Part shown: piece by piece, positions 16,392 to 25,513 of the stretch
How the letters are laid out: each line of letters opens with the position of its first letter
Position numbering within the stretch: the stretch's first letter is position 1
NCBI GenBank assembly: GCA_036835325.1
Contig: DAITMF010000014.1
Location: 4,475-68,474 of the forward strand
Source: CAMCHP01 sp036835325
Lineage (GTDB): Bacteria > Bacteroidota > Bacteroidia > Flavobacteriales_D > Sanyastnellaceae
Direction of reading: 5' to 3'
DNA: 64,000 bases
Translations under genes and position numbers: made by a program
The notes under the pieces: model-generated
The model's input: only the letters and a program-made list of their open reading frames with translations
Told to the model about the DNA's origin: nothing
Database searches by the model: none

Positions 16392-16874
16392 TTAGTTGGC
16401 TGAGAGCAGTTCGAGGGCAGTCCGCTGGAATTCAGGTGAGTCCCATTCGCGCACGCCGTTGATGCTTAACACCACTTCGCCCTCGGCGTTGATGAGGTAG
16501 CTTGTAGGGATGCTGTGCACCCCGTAGTCGTCGAGCGTGCGATCGAGCCGGTACAAGGGGTAGCTTACACCGAAGCGTTGAGCCACCTCGGCAATGGCCT
16601 CCGATGCGTCGTCGGTAACGCCCACCACCTTGAAGTTGCCCAAGGCGTTGGCACGCTTCAAGACGGGGATTTCTTGCATGCACGGGCCGCACCAAGAGGC
16701 GTAAAAGTTTACGAGCAGTGCGCCCTCTTCAAGCTCGTTGAGCGCACGGATGCCGCTCGGCGTTTCCACCATGATCTCGGTCGATTCAAGGCTGGGAGGC
16801 ACGCGGTAGTGCCAATAAAGGCCTCCGCCCACAACGGCAAAAACAAAGAGGTAACTCAAGAACGAACGTGCCAT
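16392..16874 (-). CDS. Membrane-anchored thioredoxin-like protein (TlpA/ResA type)
   Basis: A 160-residue protein with one N-terminal transmembrane helix (about 4-22) and a periplasmic thioredoxin fold. The redox motif is WCGPC, followed by the cis-Pro region HSIPTSYLIN. It should keep envelope proteins or cytochromes reduced, or act in protein thiol exchange. It is the last gene of a five-gene minus-strand operon, 11 bp after the secreted-protein gene. Confidence 0.88.
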   Translation of the reverse strand: MARSFLSYLFVFAVVGGGLYWHYRVPPSLESTEIMVETPSGIRALNELEEGALLVNFYASWCGPCMQEIPVLKRANALGNFKVVGVTDDASEAIAEVAQRFGVSYPLYRLDRTLDDYGVHSIPTSYLINAEGEVVLSINGVREWDSPEFQRTALELLSAN

Positions 16875-16885
16875 GGTTGGGTGTG

Positions 16886-17485
16886 TTATTCGCCGTCAAT
16901 GCCAAATACTTCGAGCAATTCTTCGGCGGTGATGAGGGTGTACCCTGCGGGGATGGTGAACAAGGCGGCGTCAGGTGCTTGCGTGCTCACCGTGGCAGCA
17001 CGAAAACGCAGACTCGACTTGGGATAGGTAAACTCAAGGACGAGTCCGCCGCACTGCGGTAGGTTCGGGTGGTTGCTCAACAAACGCGGCGTATACACCA
17101 CGCTTTGTTTGTTGATGTTCACGCTCGTAGCCGGCCACCCACAAATGGGCAGGGCATCGGTAAGCACTGCATCCATTGAACTCACGGCCGAAGCCGTTTC
17201 AAACGGTGCGCGAATGGCTATACGTTCACCTAACAAGGTCATCAAGGTGTACTGCTCGCCTTTGGCCAGGTCGTAAATGACAACGCGACGATCTGCACCA
17301 ATGGCTTCTTCGTAACGGTGATAACCCGGAGCAGAATGAATGACCACTTCGTTGGGAAGCGGCGGCTCAATGTATCCGCGGTCATCGTTGGTGCGGGTGT
17401 ACACCACCGTGCCGCTAAACATCTCGGCCTGTGCCGCTGAGCTGAGGGTGATGCAGGCGAATGCAAGTGATAAGAGTGTTTTCAT
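16886..17485 (-). CDS. Secreted protein of unknown function (DUF4412/GLPGLI-like)
   Basis: A 199-residue protein with a signal peptide (cleavage near SAAQA). The body looks like the periplasmic GLPGLI or DUF4412 type of Bacteroidota proteins (MFSGTVVYTRTNDD..., a second half with LTDALPICGWPATSVNINKQSVVY), but the match is weak. Two Cys (ICGW, PQCGG) could form a disulfide, which fits the neighbouring thioredoxin. Its start overlaps the yggS stop by 4 bp. Confidence 0.65.
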   Translation of the reverse strand: MKTLLSLAFACITLSSAAQAEMFSGTVVYTRTNDDRGYIEPPLPNEVVIHSAPGYHRYEEAIGADRRVVIYDLAKGEQYTLMTLLGERIAIRAPFETASAVSSMDAVLTDALPICGWPATSVNINKQSVVYTPRLLSNHPNLPQCGGLVLEFTYPKSSLRFRAATVSTQAPDAALFTIPAGYTLITAEELLEVFGIDGE

Positions 17486-18174
17486 CCGTTGGTTCCGTAG
17501 TTGCGTGCGCCAAACAATGTGCTGCCAATGCGCACCATCGTGCTGCCTTCTTCAATGGCGAGGTCGAAGTCGCCGCTCATGCCCATTGAAAGGGTATCAA
17601 AGTGGTTGGCAGTGACAAACACGCTGGTTTTCAATTGGTCAAACAAACGTTTGAGGTGTTTAAATTCACGGCGCACCTGCTCACGGTCATCGGTAAAGGT
17701 GGCCATTCCCATCAATCCGCGGATGCGCGCATGTGTATGTAATGCAATTCCCGTGCCTGAAACAAAGGCGGTCAATTCGGCATCGTCGAAACCGAACTTG
17801 CTGTCTTCTTCGGCAATGTGCACCTGCAGCAAAACGTCGATGACGCGCTCGGCCTTCGCTGCGCGTTTGTTGATTTCGTCGAGCAACTTCTCGCTGTCAA
17901 CGGCATGTATAAAGCTAACAAAATCAGCAATGTACTTCACCTTGTTGGTCTGCAAATGGCCAATCAAATGCCATTCAATGTCGCGCGGCAGCACTTCGTG
18001 CTTGGCCACGAGTTCCTGCACTTTGTTTTCACCAAAAATGCGCTGGCCGGCGTCGTAAGCGGTTTGTATCGCCTCCGGCGGATGCGTTTTCGACACGGCT
18101 ACGAGGGTAACGTGCTCCGGAAGCGCATGGCGCACTTCATTCAGGTTTTCGGTGATGTAGGCGTATGAATTCAC
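17482..18174 (-). CDS. yggS: PLP homeostasis protein YggS (PLPBP/COG0325)
   Basis: A 230-residue cytosolic protein with an alanine-racemase-like TIM barrel that binds pyridoxal phosphate without known catalysis and balances B6 vitamers. Signature parts: VAVSKTHPPEAIQTAYDAGQRIFGENKVQE (the Lys of VAVSK forms the PLP aldimine), WHLIGHLQTNKVK, and the phosphate-binding end LSMGMSGDFDLAIEEGSTMVRIGSTLFG. It overlaps the DUF1015 gene stop by 4 bp at its start and the secreted-protein gene at its end, so the operon is tightly coupled. Confidence 0.95.
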   Translation of the reverse strand: MNSYAYITENLNEVRHALPEHVTLVAVSKTHPPEAIQTAYDAGQRIFGENKVQELVAKHEVLPRDIEWHLIGHLQTNKVKYIADFVSFIHAVDSEKLLDEINKRAAKAERVIDVLLQVHIAEEDSKFGFDDAELTAFVSGTGIALHTHARIRGLMGMATFTDDREQVRREFKHLKRLFDQLKTSVFVTANHFDTLSMGMSGDFDLAIEEGSTMVRIGSTLFGARNYGTNG

Positions 18175-19409
18175 TGCTCGATGGTATCTGCAAAGGTAAA
18201 ATCATACACTACAAGTCCTGAACGCAATTTTGGTTCAATCCACGTTGATTTTGGAGGCATGGTTTCGCGACGGTCGGCTACTGCTTTCAACTGGTCGAAG
18301 GGGACGGGATGGAGGATGAACACGGCCTCGTAACGGCCTTCGTCAACGCTGCGGCAGAGGTTGGCGACGCCGGTGGTTTCGGGCTCAAAGGCTATGCGTT
18401 GGTCGTTGCGCAGGTCGGCGATGCCCATAAGCGGTGCCAGAATGTGTTGGGTGAGCCATTCGGCGTCGGGGTGGTGGTCTTCGAGGTTCTCGGGCAGGTC
18501 GATGCGGTAGCGCAATCCGCTCAAATACAGGTCGATGTGCCTGCTTTTGGGGATGGCCGCTTCGCGGGATACTTCACGCACGGTCACTCCCGGAATCGCC
18601 CGGATGCCGTCGAGGAGGCGCTGCACGTCGATGCCAATGTGGCGTATGAGGCGGTGGTAACCGTGAATCTTCAGCCGCGACTTGGGGATAATGTACACCA
18701 TAAAGTGGGCTGCGGCTTCGGTCAATTTGCCTGCCGCGGCGAGGCGGTCGGCGAGCAAAACCGATGACGCGCTGCGGTGGTGGCCATCGGCGATGTAGAG
18801 TGCGTCGAAGCGGGCGTAGGCGGCTTCAACGAAGTGGCAGTCTTCGTCGCCATCAACCACCCACAGGCGGTGGGTGACTTCATCGGCGGTGGTGAAGTGT
18901 ACGTCGGGTGTGCGGCCGCTCACGGCCGTTAGCCAGCCGTTGAGTTCGTCGTCGTCGTCGTGGGTGAGCAAAATGGGTTCGGCATTGAAGCCGGTCACTT
19001 CGAGGTAGTCGGCAAACAAAGCTTCGCGCGCGGCGAGGGTTTGCTCGTGGATTTTGATGCGGCCACTGCGGTAGTCATCCGCATGGGCGGCAGCCACAAT
19101 GCCCATGCTATCGACCCCGGCCGAGCTTTGACGGTAGACGTAGAAGGCGGGTTTGCCGTCGCGCACAAACACGCCATCGGCGGTGAAGCTGCGGTAGCGG
19201 TCGCGCACGCGCTCGAAGCGCTTGTGGGTGCCGGGCTCGCTTGGGTCATCGCTGTCAAAATCAGGGTGGATGACCTGCACAAAGCTGTAGGGGTTGTGCC
19301 GCAGTTTGTCGCGCAGTTGTTCATCGCTGTACGTCACATACGAGCGCGAGGCGACAAGGTGCACCTTGTCATTGGCCGGACGAACGGCTTTGAACGGACG
19401 AATTCTTAG
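18171..19409 (-). CDS. DUF1015 family protein
   Basis: A 412-residue cytosolic protein of the DUF1015 family (start at the Met beginning MLRIRPFKAVRP, which fits the family N-terminus; a frame extension to 19439 is less likely). Conserved parts are PYSFVQVIHPD, VYRQSS-like, and LYIADGHHRSASSVLLAD with a possible metal-binding His pair. The biochemical role of the family is not established; in Bacteroidota it often lies near serine biosynthesis genes, which are not seen here. It lies in the operon with yggS. Confidence 0.85.
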   Translation of the reverse strand, partial: LRIRPFKAVRPANDKVHLVASRSYVTYSDEQLRDKLRHNPYSFVQVIHPDFDSDDPSEPGTHKRFERVRDRYRSFTADGVFVRDGKPAFYVYRQSSAGVDSMGIVAAAHADDYRSGRIKIHEQTLAAREALFADYLEVTGFNAEPILLTHDDDDELNGWLTAVSGRTPDVHFTTADEVTHRLWVVDGDEDCHFVEAAYARFDALYIADGHHRSASSVLLADRLAAAGKLTEAAAHFMVYIIPKSRLKIHGYHRLIRHIGIDVQRLLDGIRAIPGVTVREVSREAAIPKSRHIDLYLSGLRYRIDLPENLEDHHPDAEWLTQHILAPLMGIADLRNDQRIAFEPETTGVANLCRSVDEGRYEAVFILHPVPFDQLKAVADRRETMPPKSTWIEPKLRSGLVVYDFTFADTIEQ

Positions 19410-19422
19410 CATGGTGGTTAGG

Positions 19423-20031
19423 TCAGGGTTGAACGACAAGTTCGTTGATGCAGAACTCGCGGGTGATGCGGTCAGCGGCCGAAGCGCGCTTGCGATCGTA
19501 GAGGCCTTGAATCAAAGGGTGGTCAGGGTAGCTGTTGGCAAGCACATCGAGAGCGGCATTGCCATCGGTTTCGCGGCCCATCAAAATGAGGTTCACGGCG
19601 CGGTTCACGCGGTCGTCAGCTTCGTTGTCGCTGCCTTCGGCAAGGCGCACATCAAAAAGGGCCAAGGCGCGGTTGTAGGCATCGCCGGCTTTTTCAGGCC
19701 GCGCGCTAATGTCGTACAGCATTCCGATTTGCAGGTGTACTTCGGGCTGGGTGTCGTTCCAACGCAGTGATTTGTGCAGTTCGGCCACTGCGCGGTCGTA
19801 CTCGCCCTTCCGTTGGTACACCATGGCCTTGGTGTTGTACAAGAGGTGGTAGGAGGGGTCAATGGCAATGGCCTTGTCGAGCACCGAGAGGGCACTGTCG
19901 GGCTTTCGCTTGTACACCTTCATCGCTTCGCGTTGCAGCGACATGGCATCGGGATGGTAGTCAGAACTTCCGCATCCGTGCGCGAGCACGAACACCAAAA
20001 ACACGCCGAAAACGGCGATGATACGCTTCAT
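19423..20031 (-). CDS. TPR-repeat lipoprotein
   Basis: A 202-residue protein starting MKRIIAVFGVFLVFVLAHGCG, with a lipobox Cys at about residue 20, so it should be anchored in the envelope. The body has about three tetratricopeptide units (ALSVLDKAIAIDPSYHLLYNTKAMVYQRKGEYDRAVAELHKSLRWNDTQPEVHLQIGMLYD...). TPR arrays mediate protein contacts; the partner is unknown. First gene of the five-gene operon; -7 box TATATTTG at 20051-20058. Confidence 0.8.
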   Translation of the reverse strand: MKRIIAVFGVFLVFVLAHGCGSSDYHPDAMSLQREAMKVYKRKPDSALSVLDKAIAIDPSYHLLYNTKAMVYQRKGEYDRAVAELHKSLRWNDTQPEVHLQIGMLYDISARPEKAGDAYNRALALFDVRLAEGSDNEADDRVNRAVNLILMGRETDGNAALDVLANSYPDHPLIQGLYDRKRASAADRITREFCINELVVQP

Positions 20032-20050
20032 GTGACTCATTTTCACAGGG

Positions 20051-20058
20051 CAAATATA
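20051..20058 (-). promoter_or_regulatory. -7 promoter element of the TPR-yggS operon
   Basis: TATATTTG on the reverse strand, directly after the terminator of the upstream gene. Confidence 0.6.
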
Positions 20059-20061
20059 GCA

Positions 20062-20092
20062 CGAAAAAGAGCGGCACAGGGCCGCTCTCTTC
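20062..20092 (-). terminator. Terminator of the haloperoxidase-like gene
   Basis: On the minus strand: AGAGCGGC, loop CCTGT, GCCGCTCT followed by T4, 24 bp past the stop codon. Confidence 0.85.
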
Positions 20093-20115
20093 GGTAGATC
20101 AACAGGTCGTTCGAC

Positions 20116-23100
20116 CTATTGCGGACATGGCAGTCCGAAAAGTGGTAAGAACATCAACATGTCAGACGCCGTCACCATTTGGTCGCCGTTCATGTCGGCT
20201 GCGCATACACCTGTGCAGGCGTAATCGCCAAGCAGAATCAGCAAGTCTTGCACGTCGCGGTTGCCGTCGAAGTTGAAGTCACCCGGACAGAGGAAACAGC
20301 TGACAAGGTCGCAGCTGTTGTTGTCGCAAGTGGCACTTGGGTCGTAGTTGCAGGCGTCGGCATCGGTGCACCCGAAAATGCTGCCGTCATCGACGATGCC
20401 GTCGCAGTTGTCATCAATGCCATTGCAAGGCGAATCAGCCACTGAAGGATTCACGTTCGCGTCGGCATCGTTGCAGTCGTCGGCATTGTCAACGTAGATG
20501 CAATCGATGTCACCAATGGTTGATTCGGTTCCTGCCGCCGCGAATCCTGATAAGATTTGCAGGCCGCTGCCTGATGCAATGCTCCAATTCGCAGAGTTGT
20601 CATTGAGTTGGCCTTGGGTTTCGATGGTGAAGGTGAACGGCCCGTTGCCTGAAATGCCTTGGCTGGTAAAGTTACCCCCACCTTCGGTATTGGGGTATGG
20701 ACCACCGGCTGCAACCACAGTCCCTTGAACGTCGGCAAACGACCAGCTAATTTCATCCATCCAACCTCCTGAGGTCACAGAAATGACCCAGGTGTCGTCG
20801 CAGGGTACTGCGCAGCTGATGAGGGTAACTTCGGGGTTTCCGAAGCCATCGCCATCGGCATCGGCGTACCATACGGTGCCGCCGCCTTCGTTGATTTCGC
20901 CGTTGCAATTGTCGTCAATGTCGTTGCACGGATCTTCGATTTGGCCGGGGTTTACATCGGGGTTGGCATCGTCGCAGTCACCGGTTTGGCTGGCGAGAGA
21001 GCAGTCGATGTCGGCTTCCTCGCCGGTTTGTCCACCCGTAACACCGCCTGAAGCGAGCTGCAATCCGCTGCCCGTGCTTACGATCCAGTTGGCAACGTTG
21101 TCGTTGAACTGGCCTTGTGTTTCAATGGCGAAGGTGAACGGTCCGTTCGTTGAAACACCTTGTCCGGTGAATGTGCCGCCGCCGCCATTGTTGTCGTACG
21201 GACCACCCGCAGCTACCACCACGCCACTGGCGTCGGTGAAGGTCCATGTGGTTTCATCAAGCCATCCGGTTCCGGTGACGTTGATAACCCAGGTATTGTC
21301 GCAGGGCGAGTCACAGCTTCCTGAAGCCACTGCGGTACCGGTGCCGTAGCCGTCGCCATCAAGATCGGTGTACCAATCAAGGTTGTTGGTGCACGAAGCG
21401 TCGTCGCATCCGGCTGTGGCATCGTAGTTGCAGGCCAGTGGATCGGTGCATCCGGGGTAGGTGCATGAGCCGTCGTCATTGCCCGCATTCGGGTTGAAGT
21501 TGCAGGCCAACGCGTTGGTACAACCGGCGATGCATAGGTTGGTCAGTGCATCGTACGCCGCTTGGCACGCGGCATCCCATGCGCCAATGCAGCAGGCGTT
21601 GTTGGCAGTGATAACGGCTATGAACGCTGCTCCATTGGTATCAACACACAGGGGTACATTGCTGCCGCAGTTGTAGCTGCATGAGCCGTCGTTAAACGTG
21701 GCATTGGAATTGTAGTTAACAGCTATAGGGTCGGTGCAACCGGGCACTTCAGCTGAACAGTTACCGGTAGTGACTGTCACTGTCGTGCTTTGCTGCGGCG
21801 CAACGGCGAAATCGGTCACGGTGAAGTACACTTCGTACGCAGTGTTGTCATTGAGACCGCTCACGGTGTAGCTGTCACCATCGCCGATACCACTGAGGAC
21901 GATGCATGTGTATTCGCTGCTGCCCACTTCGCGGTAGCAAAGTTCGTCAGCCGAGCAGTACACAGCCGACAACCCGAAGTTAACGGTGATGGTGGCTTCA
22001 ACAACAGGGCCATTGAGTTGGCAATTTGCGCTGGCAGTGATTCCGGTCGGTGCGCAGTCTTCAGGCACAGTGCAGGCCTGTGACTCAAAATACTGTAGGG
22101 CGTGTGCAAAGGCACGTTGCCCAACAATGTCGCCCATAATTCGGCCGGGAATATCGTCGGCGGGAGGGTGAATTCCACCCCAAATGCGCGAAGCGCCTGA
22201 TTCATCGGCAGCGTCGTAGTAGGTTGCCCATTGCAACACAACGTCAACGCTTGGTCCATCCTCAAACACCAAAAACTCATTCGCCTGAGCAACGAATTCG
22301 CCGATACCACCTGGGAAATACTCCGATCCGGTGAATTGGGTGAGCAGTTCGGCTGCAGCACGGCTAAAGGTCGAGTGCCCCGATACGTAGCCGGCAAAAG
22401 GTGGTGTAACGAAGGTCGGTCGCTGATACGGCTCCCAGTCTTCTGCGCGAATCCAGCCTACGCCCGCAAATTCAGTGTCAACGTTGTTGATGCCGTTGTG
22501 TCCGCGCCAAGAATACATTTTCAACTTGCCGGCGTGGATGTTTCCTGCACCGGCCAAGGGCTCACCGGGTTGAATAACTTCAATGTAACCGGGAACAATG
22601 GGCAAGCCTCCGGGGTGGTAGTTGGGTTCACCGGGGAAGCTTGACTGACCAAGTTCGGCCATCCCACGAATGGCCGAGATCGGACGAGGGTAATCGTACC
22701 AGCCTTTCACACCCCAGGCAGCCACAGCTGCGTCGTGCATGGCTCCGCCAAGGGCGAGGTAGCCTTTGACGTCCCATTCCAAATCACTCAACACGTCGCC
22801 TTCTCCTTGAATGCGTTTTTCGAGCATGGGGTGGTCGCTGACGTAGTTGAAAATTGAGAACCAGTGCCCTGGCGGTGTTTCACTGTCAGGCCCGTCGGCC
22901 CAGAACTCGGCCAGCACGCGGGCATAGTCGGCCCGTGGAACGATGTTCGGGGCGTACGGTTGACCGGTCACGGGGTTCACGGGGTGACCGTTGTGGTCGT
23001 TGCCACCGTTCATTTGGTCGTAGTAGTTGGGGTGATCGGCAAACGAAGTAGGGAAGGTCGAGTTGTTGCCCAGCGCACCCGGTGAAATGTCCCACATTAC

Positions 23101-25380
23101 ACCGTCAGTAGGGTCGAGGTGCGATGCCCAAATGGCCGTAGTGACAAAGCTCCAGCGGTAGTCTTCGGTGGTTCCGCCACCGTCCATCTGATGCATTGGT
23201 GGTGCGCCGGGATCGAGGTAAACCGGGTAGGGGTTTCCATCGCGGGTGTAATCGACGCGGTCACTTTCGTTCAGCGAGAACGGGTGCACTTGGCCCCACT
23301 CCGGACCTAAAAAGTCAGGCGTATCACCCGGAATGACGTTGCCGCTCTGGTCGATGAAAAGCGCCAAAGTAAGCGGCTGCCAGCGGTTGAAGTCGGTAAA
23401 TGTGTCGTTGCCCGGAATGTCAACATTCATGGGTTCGTTTACCGGTTCGTAGAATTGGTTGCCGTAGTTAATTGTTTCGTTGGCATTGTCGTTGAGGCCG
23501 TAGTTGATGACGCACTGCGCCACGTAGTTACCCAAGGCGGCTGCCGAGCCTCCGGCATAATCGGTGCTCGTGTAGGCAGGGTCATACCCAAGCGTGGCCA
23601 TGTGGTTGTCGTAGCCTTGATACAGCAAGGCGGCTTGCGGCGAATTCACAAAGCGGTGCCGCAGTATGCGGTAGGAGGCATAGGCGATGGCAGTGTCGCG
23701 CGATGCTTCGATGTTGTCAGGCAAGGGGAAACCTTCGAAGGTGCATACATGTCCGTTCAACTCTTGACCCAAAATGTATCCGCATGAAGCGGGGTCATAG
23801 GCTGACCAGGCATCCCATTGTGCGGCAGAAAGGTGGAAGAGGTTGCGCGCATGTACGGGCGGGCGGGCAAGGTCTTTCCGGATGGATGCCAAGGCCAATT
23901 CATTCCACTGCCGCGCCATGCTGAAGTCGGTGCTCACCACAGGGAAGTCGGTCGGCGGCGTACAGTTGGGGTCAGGGTTGGTTGGGCAGGGGTCGCAGGC
24001 GTCGGCGAGTCCGTCACCGTCGTAGTCGGAGCTGTTGGGCGCGAGTTCGCAGTTGGCCGACATGTAAACGCTGTAACCCGAGCAGTCACCGGTAATGAGG
24101 TCGGGCAAGCCGTCGTTGTTGATGTCGAGGAACCAAAAGTCATAGGCGTTATCGGCCCATGGCTGTGCGCTGGTACCGTATGGGTCGGTGATGCTCCCGT
24201 TGCTGTTGCGGTAAATGGCCATGCGCCGACCAGAGTCACACGGCGGTATGTCAACGTCAACGTCGGCGACGCCGATGTCGAGTGTGCCGTCAAGGTCGAG
24301 GTCGTAGGCATGCACATTGCCTCCAAAGCCGTTTGTGCTGCTGTAATTGAGGATGTTTTGCGTGTAGCTAACGCTGTTGTTTGGGTTGGAACCGTTGAGG
24401 TAAATCACGCGGTCAGCGGCATCGTCAACGATGTAGATGTCGAGCCATTCATCGCCATTCAAATCAACGGCCTCAAACATGTAGGGTGCACTTCCCGGTT
24501 GCAGGTTTTGCCAGTTGGTAAAGGTGCCGTCGCCGTTGTTGTAAAGAGCAAACAAGCCCATGGCATTCCAGGGTGCTACGTTGTAAAGGGTCGAAACCTT
24601 CAAGATATCGAGGTCACCATCGTTGTCGATGTCAACAATTTGAACGGCTGTTCCGAACGCGCTATTGCGGAGGTTGCCGAGGCGTGCTTGCGATTCGTTG
24701 GTGAAGAACCCGTTGCCATCGTTCATGAGCAAGAAATCTTGGGCGATGCCACCGGAGGCATTCTGCTTGTAGTTGCAGAAGTAGAGGTCTTTGGTGCCGT
24801 TGCCATCAACGTCACCGCCCCACACTGCGCAGAAAAGCAGCGCGTCTTCGGTAAGGAGCGGGAAGCGAGCAGCCGACTCATCGGCAAAGCCCTGCCACTG
24901 TCCGCCCGATTCGCCAAGGTTGCGGTAGTACTTGGGTTGTTGGTTGAAGGTGTTGGCGATGACGATGTCAACCCATCCGTCTCCATCAAAATCATCAACG
25001 TATACGTCGCGTGCATGGGTAGGCGTGGTGATGAATCCGGGGGCATATTGCGCCGTCATGTCGGTAAGCACTCCGCCGATGTTCATCAGCAGCAGGTCTG
25101 TGCGCGGTGTTGTTGAGGTGCCCGAAAACGGCGTTTTGCGGACGAAAATAACGTCTTGCCAGCCGTCGTTGTTGAAGTCAGCTGCCCAAGCGTCTTTTTC
25201 TTGGTCGTCGCTATTGGCGACTGTGCTGAGCACGAGGCGCTCGTTGGTTGCTTCAACCCAGTCGAGCCATTGGGCGTGAACTGAGGTGGTGGGAATGAGT
25301 GCCAGCACGGCAAAGAAGAGCAGTGCGGCTAACACATGGCGGCTCTCCCGTACCGCATGCGCATTCGAGCGTAAGGTCAT
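20116..25380 (-). CDS. Giant secreted vanadium-haloperoxidase-like multidomain protein
   Basis: A 1754-residue protein (start at 25380, giving a signal peptide ending SVHAQ; the frame is open to 25482). Order of parts: FG-GAP/VCBS beta-propeller repeats (about 40-480, many DxDxDG loops), a calcium-type linker DYDGDGLADACDPCP, then a PAP2/vanadium haloperoxidase domain (about 520-1110). Its active site is complete: K892-x6-R899-P, SGH with H1002, and S-R1065-x5-H1071-x3-D. Next are a fibronectin-like domain, Cys-rich repeats (GCTDPIAVNYNSNATFNDGSC type), two MopE-type metal motifs (DCDDANPDVNPG, CNDIDDNCNG) and a dockerin-like C-terminal module (1698-1754). No T9SS sorting domain is seen. Halogenation or phosphate chemistry at the surface is inferred. 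Confidence 0.88.
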   Translation of the reverse strand: MTLRSNAHAVRESRHVLAALLFFAVLALIPTTSVHAQWLDWVEATNERLVLSTVANSDDQEKDAWAADFNNDGWQDVIFVRKTPFSGTSTTPRTDLLLMNIGGVLTDMTAQYAPGFITTPTHARDVYVDDFDGDGWVDIVIANTFNQQPKYYRNLGESGGQWQGFADESAARFPLLTEDALLFCAVWGGDVDGNGTKDLYFCNYKQNASGGIAQDFLLMNDGNGFFTNESQARLGNLRNSAFGTAVQIVDIDNDGDLDILKVSTLYNVAPWNAMGLFALYNNGDGTFTNWQNLQPGSAPYMFEAVDLNGDEWLDIYIVDDAADRVIYLNGSNPNNSVSYTQNILNYSSTNGFGGNVHAYDLDLDGTLDIGVADVDVDIPPCDSGRRMAIYRNSNGSITDPYGTSAQPWADNAYDFWFLDINNDGLPDLITGDCSGYSVYMSANCELAPNSSDYDGDGLADACDPCPTNPDPNCTPPTDFPVVSTDFSMARQWNELALASIRKDLARPPVHARNLFHLSAAQWDAWSAYDPASCGYILGQELNGHVCTFEGFPLPDNIEASRDTAIAYASYRILRHRFVNSPQAALLYQGYDNHMATLGYDPAYTSTDYAGGSAAALGNYVAQCVINYGLNDNANETINYGNQFYEPVNEPMNVDIPGNDTFTDFNRWQPLTLALFIDQSGNVIPGDTPDFLGPEWGQVHPFSLNESDRVDYTRDGNPYPVYLDPGAPPMHQMDGGGTTEDYRWSFVTTAIWASHLDPTDGVMWDISPGALGNNSTFPTSFADHPNYYDQMNGGNDHNGHPVNPVTGQPYAPNIVPRADYARVLAEFWADGPDSETPPGHWFSIFNYVSDHPMLEKRIQGEGDVLSDLEWDVKGYLALGGAMHDAAVAAWGVKGWYDYPRPISAIRGMAELGQSSFPGEPNYHPGGLPIVPGYIEVIQPGEPLAGAGNIHAGKLKMYSWRGHNGINNVDTEFAGVGWIRAEDWEPYQRPTFVTPPFAGYVSGHSTFSRAAAELLTQFTGSEYFPGGIGEFVAQANEFLVFEDGPSVDVVLQWATYYDAADESGASRIWGGIHPPADDIPGRIMGDIVGQRAFAHALQYFESQACTVPEDCAPTGITASANCQLNGPVVEATITVNFGLSAVYCSADELCYREVGSSEYTCIVLSGIGDGDSYTVSGLNDNTAYEVYFTVTDFAVAPQQSTTVTVTTGNCSAEVPGCTDPIAVNYNSNATFNDGSCSYNCGSNVPLCVDTNGAAFIAVITANNACCIGAWDAACQAAYDALTNLCIAGCTNALACNFNPNAGNDDGSCTYPGCTDPLACNYDATAGCDDASCTNNLDWYTDLDGDGYGTGTAVASGSCDSPCDNTWVINVTGTGWLDETTWTFTDASGVVVAAGGPYDNNGGGGTFTGQGVSTNGPFTFAIETQGQFNDNVANWIVSTGSGLQLASGGVTGGQTGEEADIDCSLASQTGDCDDANPDVNPGQIEDPCNDIDDNCNGEINEGGGTVWYADADGDGFGNPEVTLISCAVPCDDTWVISVTSGGWMDEISWSFADVQGTVVAAGGPYPNTEGGGNFTSQGISGNGPFTFTIETQGQLNDNSANWSIASGSGLQILSGFAAAGTESTIGDIDCIYVDNADDCNDADANVNPSVADSPCNGIDDNCDGIVDDGSIFGCTDADACNYDPSATCDNNSCDLVSCFLCPGDFNFDGNRDVQDLLILLGDYACTGVCAADMNGDQMVTASDMLMFLPLFGLPCPQ

Positions 25381-25401
25381 TTTGGTTGGTCTTAGTGAAT
25401 C

Positions 25402-25408
25402 CAAAGTA
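25402..25408 (-). promoter_or_regulatory. -7 promoter element of the haloperoxidase-like gene
   Basis: TACTTTG on the reverse strand, 21 nt upstream of the ATG at 25380; supports that start. Confidence 0.5.
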
Positions 25409-25451
25409 CTGTTTTTTTGTGGATTGCACCTCGTTGCTCGGCCAAAATTCA

Positions 25452-25460
25452 CATCCATCC
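25452..25460 (-). repeat. GGATGGATG element after a terminator
   Basis: Reverse strand: the dnaN terminator T8 is followed by GGGGGATGGATG. Confidence 0.85.
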
Positions 25461-25461
25461 C

Positions 25462-25494
25462 CCAAAAAAAACGCCTCCACATTGGGAGGCGCTT
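25462..25494 (-). terminator. Terminator of dnaN
   Basis: Reverse strand stem CGCCTCC/GGAGGCG with loop CAATGT, followed by T8. Confidence 0.88.
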
Positions 25495-25513
25495 TGTGCA
25501 CTAGGGCTTAGAA

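Noticed and set aside
23818..25116. 432-residue open frame on the plus strand
   Set aside because: It is antisense to the FG-GAP part of the haloperoxidase-like gene, whose domains are clear. The open antisense frame reflects the repetitive codon composition.
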